A stretch of 64,000 nucleotides of DNA, taken from an uncultured Kordiimonas sp. Its GTDB lineage: Bacteria > Pseudomonadota > Alphaproteobacteria > Sphingomonadales > Kordiimonadaceae. Of the stretch, positions 58,864 through 64,000 are shown in pieces. The first letter of the stretch is position 1; the number at the start of each line of letters is the position of its first letter. Position numbers and translations under genes: made by a program. The stretch is from assembly GCA_947503625.1 (NCBI GenBank), contig CANNEK010000001.1:124001-188000 (forward strand). The letters are read 5' to 3'. The notes beneath the pieces are model-generated. The model saw nothing but the letters and a program-made list of their open reading frames with translations. It made no database searches and had not been told where the DNA came from.

Positions 58864-60219
58864 CTAACGGTAGGCAACCAGCTCCCCGGTGTCGGTAAGC
58901 ACGATAAACGTGCCATCGACGACGATAGGCTGGGTGCTACTCCCTGCAGGAAGCTCAACACCGCTCAGAACTTCTCCGGTATATGGTGAAAGTGACAGCG
59001 CATACCCGTGCGAACTGGTTATGAGCAGGCGATTTCCCGCCAGAACTGGTCCGTTCCACTTGATAAGGTCGCGGCGTTTCTCCTGATCCAGGAAACGCTG
59101 CAGCTGTGAAACCCAGCGTACGCGCCCATCACCAAGCGTTACACAAACGACCTGTCCGTCAATCGTAGTCAGGAACGCAAAGTTGCCTGCAATCCAAGGC
59201 ATATTAACACCCGCGATGTCAGCTTCCCATGAGCGTTCGCCGCTACGCATATCAATAGCAACCATGCTGCCCGCATGGCTCAACGCATAGACTTTCCCCC
59301 GGTCGATGACCGGCTCACCATCAATATCCGCAAGAGTCGCAAGCGGCGTAAGGCGACGAGAACTTGATAGCGTATCTTGCCAGAGGATACGGCCATTGCT
59401 GCCCAGTAAGGCAATGAGCTCGCCAGAAGAAAGCGCAATCACAACTGTACCGTTATCGTAGGCAGGCGTCGCAGCCCCCAACATGCCGGCATTTTCGGCA
59501 ATACCGACCTGATCCCAGATCAGACTTCCGTCCCGCGCATTGAGTGCGAGCATTTGATTGTCGTGAGTTACCGCAAATATCCGGCCGGCATCCACAGTCG
59601 GCGCACCACGGAACGGAACACTCGCATTGAAGCGCCAAAGCTCGGCGCCGGTTTCTGCGTCAAACGCACCAAGGAAGCCGTAGCCGGAAGTGGCATAAAC
59701 AACGCCGTCCGCGTAAGCGACACCGCCCCCAAAGCCCACATTGCTACGTTCATCGGGATTTCGAAATTCCGTTGACCATAGAATAGACCCGTTTGCCAGC
59801 GATACCGCATAAATATCACCTTCAATATCGACAACAAAAACACGGCCATTCGCCGAAACCGGACCTGAAATAACGCGCTCGTACTTTTCGTTACCACGGC
59901 CGATTTTAGTTTGCCAAATCGGAGACAGGAGCTCATCCATCTCCAAATGCTGGATACTGTGAGAGGCGTTTCCGCCCGGTAATGCCCAGTTTTGGTTTGT
60001 ATAGGGCCTTGGCAAGACAACCGAGAGATTTCCGATCGCTCCATCAGCGTCAAGCGTTTGAGTAGACGTCAGGATAGAAATCCGCTCGCGACCTTCATCG
60101 TCATAATTTTGCTTCGGCTTGTCGTCACCGCCAAACCAGCCGCAAGCCCCAAGCGATGTCGCAAGAACAACTGTACTCAACAAGCGAACGAACTGACATG
60201 ACTTACGAGAAGCTATCAC
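58864..60219 (-). CDS. bamB: Outer membrane assembly lipoprotein BamB-like (PQQ beta-propeller)
   Basis: Lipobox LGACGW; repeats NGSILWSTEF, TGAELWRFNA, DGSLIWDQVG, NGRILWQDTL, SGERSWEADI, DGRVRWVSQL. Confidence 0.93.
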   Translation of the reverse strand: MIASRKSCQFVRLLSTVVLATSLGACGWFGGDDKPKQNYDDEGRERISILTSTQTLDADGAIGNLSVVLPRPYTNQNWALPGGNASHSIQHLEMDELLSPIWQTKIGRGNEKYERVISGPVSANGRVFVVDIEGDIYAVSLANGSILWSTEFRNPDERSNVGFGGGVAYADGVVYATSGYGFLGAFDAETGAELWRFNASVPFRGAPTVDAGRIFAVTHDNQMLALNARDGSLIWDQVGIAENAGMLGAATPAYDNGTVVIALSSGELIALLGSNGRILWQDTLSSSRRLTPLATLADIDGEPVIDRGKVYALSHAGSMVAIDMRSGERSWEADIAGVNMPWIAGNFAFLTTIDGQVVCVTLGDGRVRWVSQLQRFLDQEKRRDLIKWNGPVLAGNRLLITSSHGYALSLSPYTGEVLSGVELPAGSSTQPIVVDGTFIVLTDTGELVAYR

Positions 60220-60977
60220 GAATTTTCTCCCGGAGTCTCTCCAACACCGTCTTCTGCAGGCGCCACATCATCTACCGGATCCGGTATTCCCAAGCTTGCA
60301 AGAGGGTCGATGCCGAGGTCTTCTTCCAAAGCAGCTTTCAACTGTGTTGCCCTGGCTCGGACACTTTGAGGGGTTGCCGGATCGTCCACCAATTGATTAA
60401 AGCCCGCGAGAGCAGCTTCCTTATCACCCTTCTGAATATCAACCAGCGCGAGTTGCTCAACAGCCGAAAAATACCAAGGTTCACCCTGAATAGCGACTAC
60501 TGAAAGCCGTGCACGGGCTTCCTCAAGGTCGGTCCCTTCCCTGGAAACCAACATGCCGGCAAACAACTGGGCCAAGCTGCGAAGGCTCGGGTCAGTATCC
60601 TTGTCAGAAGCAATGGCATCGTAGTTCGCTATTGCGCCTTCTATCTCGCCGTTGGCTGCGGCAGACGCCGCAAGCCGCATACGTCCCAGTGTCTGGTAGC
60701 CGCCCTCAAGCTCAGGCAAGGCAACTTGCCAGGTTTGCGCTGCATTCGCAGTATCAGCAGCGCTATTCTCTTGTGCTGCCTCAAATACAGCAGAACTTGC
60801 CTGTTCACGGTTTTCTACATAGGCCTTGAAGCCCTCGCGGCCACCGACGAGCAAAACCACACCGACAGCAAGTCCAATAAGGTACTTGCCGTAAGCGCTC
60901 CAGAGTTGCTTCATGCGCTCGCGGCGTACTTCTTCGTCCACTTCCTGAGTGATCAGATCCGAATTTAAGTCTGACAC
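60216..60977 (-). CDS. YfgM-like TPR protein with N-terminal TM
   Basis: TQEVDEEVRRERMKQLWSAYGKYLIGLAVGVVLLVGGREGFKAY, then TPR helices; adjacent to bamB/der as in other proteobacteria. Confidence 0.88.
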   Translation of the reverse strand: MSDLNSDLITQEVDEEVRRERMKQLWSAYGKYLIGLAVGVVLLVGGREGFKAYVENREQASSAVFEAAQENSAADTANAAQTWQVALPELEGGYQTLGRMRLAASAAANGEIEGAIANYDAIASDKDTDPSLRSLAQLFAGMLVSREGTDLEEARARLSVVAIQGEPWYFSAVEQLALVDIQKGDKEAALAGFNQLVDDPATPQSVRARATQLKAALEEDLGIDPLASLGIPDPVDDVAPAEDGVGETPGENS

Positions 60978-61178
60978 ACCATACTCCTCAGAAAAAACCG
61001 CCCTGGCCTTAGCCTAAAGGCGGCAAATATTAATTTGGTCAGCGCGTCGCATCGACGCTTCGAAAATCGCGGCTACCATAGCCAAAGCAATCACCATAAG
61101 CAATTCCTTAGCACTAAGAATGTTGCCTACGTTCCATGTTGGGTTTTGCGCGCCGAATGTGGTAACAGTGCGGCAGGT

Positions 61179-62027
61179 TTATCCCACAACCTTACGCATC
61201 TTGTATGTGTGTTCTTCGGCCGGGAACGAGCGCTTGCGAACTTCGTTCGAATACTCTTCAATTGCTCCCTCAATATCGCGTCCGATTTCAGCGAATCGTT
61301 TAACGAACTTTGGATTAATTGCAAACAGCCCCAGCATGTCTTCGGTAACCAGAATTTGACCGTCACAGGCGTTCGATGCCCCTATGCCTATAACAGGACA
61401 GGCAACCGCCGCAGTAACCTCTCTGGCCAAAGGTTCGGCTACGCCTTCCAGCACAATGGCAAAAGCGCCTGCCTCTGCAATAGCAACGGCATCATCAATA
61501 ATGGGCTGCCACTCATTCTCAGACCGGCCTCTAGCAGCATAACCACCATGCGCATGAACACTTTGCGGCATCAAACCAACATGCCCCAACACAGGAATTC
61601 CGCGATTGGAGAGGAAAGAAACAGTTGCTGCCATTTCACGCCCACCCTCCAGCTTCACCGCTCCTGCACCGGTTTCGGAAAGCGCGCGCGCCGCATTTCT
61701 AAAGGCTTGTTCTTTCGACTCTTCATAGGTACCAAACGGTAAATCAATAACAACCAGTGCCTCACTAGCCCCGCGACAAACCGCTCGACCGTGCCGGATC
61801 ATGGTTTCCAGATCAACACCGAGAGTTGATTCCATGCCATAGAGCACCATTCCCACGCTATCGCCCACGAGAAGCAAATCGCAATGCTTATCAAGCCTTG
61901 CCGCCATTGGGGTTATATAAGCTGTAAGGCAGACAATCGGTGTCGTGCCTTTCATCGCCGCGATGTTCTTCGCCGTTGCCTGGCGTTTGGGCCGTGCATC
62001 GATAACTGTTTTGTCAGTGGTGGACAT
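61179..62027 (-). CDS. panB: 3-methyl-2-oxobutanoate hydroxymethyltransferase
   Basis: [91 protein letters not shown]. Confidence 0.97.
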   Translation of the reverse strand: MSTTDKTVIDARPKRQATAKNIAAMKGTTPIVCLTAYITPMAARLDKHCDLLLVGDSVGMVLYGMESTLGVDLETMIRHGRAVCRGASEALVVIDLPFGTYEESKEQAFRNAARALSETGAGAVKLEGGREMAATVSFLSNRGIPVLGHVGLMPQSVHAHGGYAARGRSENEWQPIIDDAVAIAEAGAFAIVLEGVAEPLAREVTAAVACPVIGIGASNACDGQILVTEDMLGLFAINPKFVKRFAEIGRDIEGAIEEYSNEVRKRSFPAEEHTYKMRKVVG

Positions 62028-62200
62028 GGGACAGCTCCTTACTATGTGGTTCCCGTCGGTTGCGACGCTTTATCTGACAGAATAGCACATATCACAACTC
62101 GCTTCCTCGTGAACTCTCTGCGAAATATGTTGCATTCAGTTGTTTCGCTGCCTACTGGACGTATGGGGTCGCAATACGGAAATGGGGCAATACCCAAAAA

Positions 62201-63253
62201 ATGCAAAACAGTCTTCGTTTCATTTTGGCGTCCTACGTCGTTTTTTTCCATATAGGAAGCTATTATTTCCCAAATGCGGGGACTTTTGCCGTTTTTGGCT
62301 TCTACACACTTTCAGGATACCTCATTACCAAGGTCTTGAACGAAGTTTACTATAAAAAAAGACACGCAACGCGAGACTTCTTTACCAATCGATTCTGGCG
62401 GCTATACCCACCTTACTTTGCCGCGATGGCCCTGGGCTTGTTGTTGGCATTATATGCGCCGTCGGACGCGCAATATTGGAATTCAGCGATTCGCATGCCT
62501 GCAGCAGGGCAAAACAACGAATGGTTTTGGCTGATCCCGAATGTCTCTATTGTTGGCCTGCATTTCGGATTGCCTTTTGCCAGCCCCATAAGGTTTTCAC
62601 CACCAAGCTGGACGACGGCGATCGAAATCTACTTTTATATCTTTCTCTTTTTCTGGGGAGCAAGGTCCCGAACCTTTGCAAAGCGCTGGAGCGTTGTCTC
62701 GCTGGCTCTTGTGGTAACTATGGCCGCGGTTCCGGGAATTGTAACACTTCCCCTATCGCCTGAATTGTTAACAACCCAAAGACTGTTCTACAGTAATGTT
62801 TTGGGTGTTTCTCTGTGTTTTGGATTGGGGAGTTGGGCGTATCATCACTCGCTTGCGAGTGAATCAGGAAACAGCCGACTTGTTGGCAACGTTGCGTTCG
62901 GTGCCGCAATTATACTGCCATTAACACCATGGCGCTATCTTATTGGTTCTGATCTGCCAGTAATGCTGCTGCACTATATTGAATCCGCTGCTGTTGCCCT
63001 GTTCCTGTTACATGCGGCAAATCGCGATTTTTCATTTCCAACCAGGTATCTGGCCGATCTGTCCTATCCGCTTTTCCTTGGGCATTGGCAGATTGCGATA
63101 CTACTAAGCGCATTCGGACTGCAGCTCGTTAAAAATGATATTAAAGCCGTTCTTGCGGTTTACGCAGCATCCATAGTGTTTGCTGTCACAGTCAACCTTG
63201 TCATCGAAAACCCACTGAAAAAGGTACGGACCAAAATCAGGCAAAGGAACTGA
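62201..63253 (+). CDS. Acyltransferase 3 family membrane protein
   Basis: MQNSLRFILASYVVFFHIG, FYTLSGYLITKVLNEVYYKKRHATRDFFTNRFWRLYPPYFAAM; C-terminal VIENPLKKVR. Confidence 0.9.
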   Translation: MQNSLRFILASYVVFFHIGSYYFPNAGTFAVFGFYTLSGYLITKVLNEVYYKKRHATRDFFTNRFWRLYPPYFAAMALGLLLALYAPSDAQYWNSAIRMPAAGQNNEWFWLIPNVSIVGLHFGLPFASPIRFSPPSWTTAIEIYFYIFLFFWGARSRTFAKRWSVVSLALVVTMAAVPGIVTLPLSPELLTTQRLFYSNVLGVSLCFGLGSWAYHHSLASESGNSRLVGNVAFGAAIILPLTPWRYLIGSDLPVMLLHYIESAAVALFLLHAANRDFSFPTRYLADLSYPLFLGHWQIAILLSAFGLQLVKNDIKAVLAVYAASIVFAVTVNLVIENPLKKVRTKIRQRN

Positions 63254-63325
63254 TTACTGGTCAACCTTGCCAAGCGACCCATTTATATTACAATTGAGCA
63301 GGCCAACTTTAGATAGGGGTAAAGA

Positions 63326-63814
63326 ATGCCGGAAATTACACTGTTTGGATGGTTTCACACCGTTGTAGGGATTATTGCAATATTGGCTGGCATTTATTCG
63401 CTGATCAAATTCAAGGTCATTGGGTGGGACCGCCCCACCAGCAAGATATATCTGGTCTGCACCTTCATTGCCGCCGCGTCGGCACTGGGCATCTACCATG
63501 CGACCGGTTCTTTCAATCCTGCTCACGGACTCGCCGTTCTGACACTTGTCGCATTAGCTGGCGGCCGCATCGCAGAAGCGACCAGCATTTTTGGCAGGTT
63601 TTCCAAGTATTTGCAGGCAACAGCTTATTCCGCCACGTTCCTGTTTCACATGATCCCGGCAATTACCGATGGTTTGCGCCGTCTGCCAGTCGATGACCCG
63701 ATCGTAACTACTCAGGAAGACCCGCTATTGCGCGGCTTCTATCTTGCGTTCCTGATCACATATCTTGTGGGGCTGACGCTACAAATCCTGTGGCTTCGCA
63801 AACAACCCGCCTAA
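63326..63814 (+). CDS. Multi-TM membrane protein (DUF2306-like)
   Basis: Four hydrophobic segments; FGWFHTVVGIIAILAGIYSLIKFK, STSKIYLVCTF-like TSKIYLVCTFIAAASALGIYH. Confidence 0.65.
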   Translation: MPEITLFGWFHTVVGIIAILAGIYSLIKFKVIGWDRPTSKIYLVCTFIAAASALGIYHATGSFNPAHGLAVLTLVALAGGRIAEATSIFGRFSKYLQATAYSATFLFHMIPAITDGLRRLPVDDPIVTTQEDPLLRGFYLAFLITYLVGLTLQILWLRKQPA

Positions 63815-63892
63815 AGACCGGCATTGAGCAACTGGCGCGCCAAGAAATAAAGGCTCGCGTCGTAAATCGAATAATTTCTACCAGTTGATGAG

Positions 63893-64000
63893 TTACCAGC
63901 TTTGGAAATGGTCGATCCAGCACTTGGCGATGTATTTATCCATTCCTGGGGGAATGAAGGCTTTGTTCCAGTCTTCGCCTGCAAAATACCGCACATCATC
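63893..64000 (-). CDS. C-terminal fragment of unidentified protein (truncated by window edge)
   Basis: Minus frame open to window edge: DDVRYFAGEDWNKAFIPPGMDKYIAKCWIDHFQSW*. Confidence 0.5.
   Translation of the reverse strand, partial: DDVRYFAGEDWNKAFIPPGMDKYIAKCWIDHFQSW

Noticed and set aside
62843-62862. Perfect hairpin CACTCGCTTGCGAGTG
   Set aside because: Lies within the acyltransferase coding sequence; a single short palindrome with no other support.
1-64000. CRISPR arrays, prophage, IS elements, toxin-antitoxin or restriction systems
   Set aside because: No regularly spaced repeats, transposase, integrase, phage structural or defence-gene signatures were recognised on either strand.

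Overview
This 64 kb window looks like a chromosome segment from a probable alphaproteobacterium. That assignment is an inference from family content and gene order (CtaA/COX15-type heme A synthase, NDUFAF6-like squalene-synthase-fold protein, DUF1289, metG-tatD-MBL block, holB-tmk-dac-rlpA-mltB block). Most of the window is housekeeping: metG, holB, tmk, dac, rlpA, mltB, tgt, queA, coaD, gyrA, argC, rplM-rpsI, def, der, bamB, panB, glnK-amtB, tRNA-Lys(TTT) and tRNA-Ser(TGA). No phage, IS element, CRISPR array or recognisable defence island was seen. The less ordinary parts are: (i) a TonB receptor + HyuA/HyuB + amidohydrolase locus at the left end; (ii) a tightly overlapping KAS III-like / ABC ATPase / ABC-2 permease operon, whose divergent upstream region carries a perfect 13-bp inverted repeat; (iii) a probable decayed gene region at 8.45-8.91 kb containing a nested inverted repeat; (iv) a short orphan RTX-repeat protein; (v) a 60-aa GTG-start ORF with its own SD and terminator that is missing as such from the ORF track; (vi) a nitrilase-fold protein that appears to lack its catalytic residues; (vii) several readable regulatory elements: a sigma-54 -24/-12 promoter before glnK-amtB, a candidate leaderless promoter on an ABC operon, and an rplM leader that may sequester its SD. 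I do not see a clearly new large multi-gene system. The KAS III/ABC-2 operon and the Hyu/TonB locus are the best candidates for undescribed pathways. All assignments come from reading the sequence; no database search was run.
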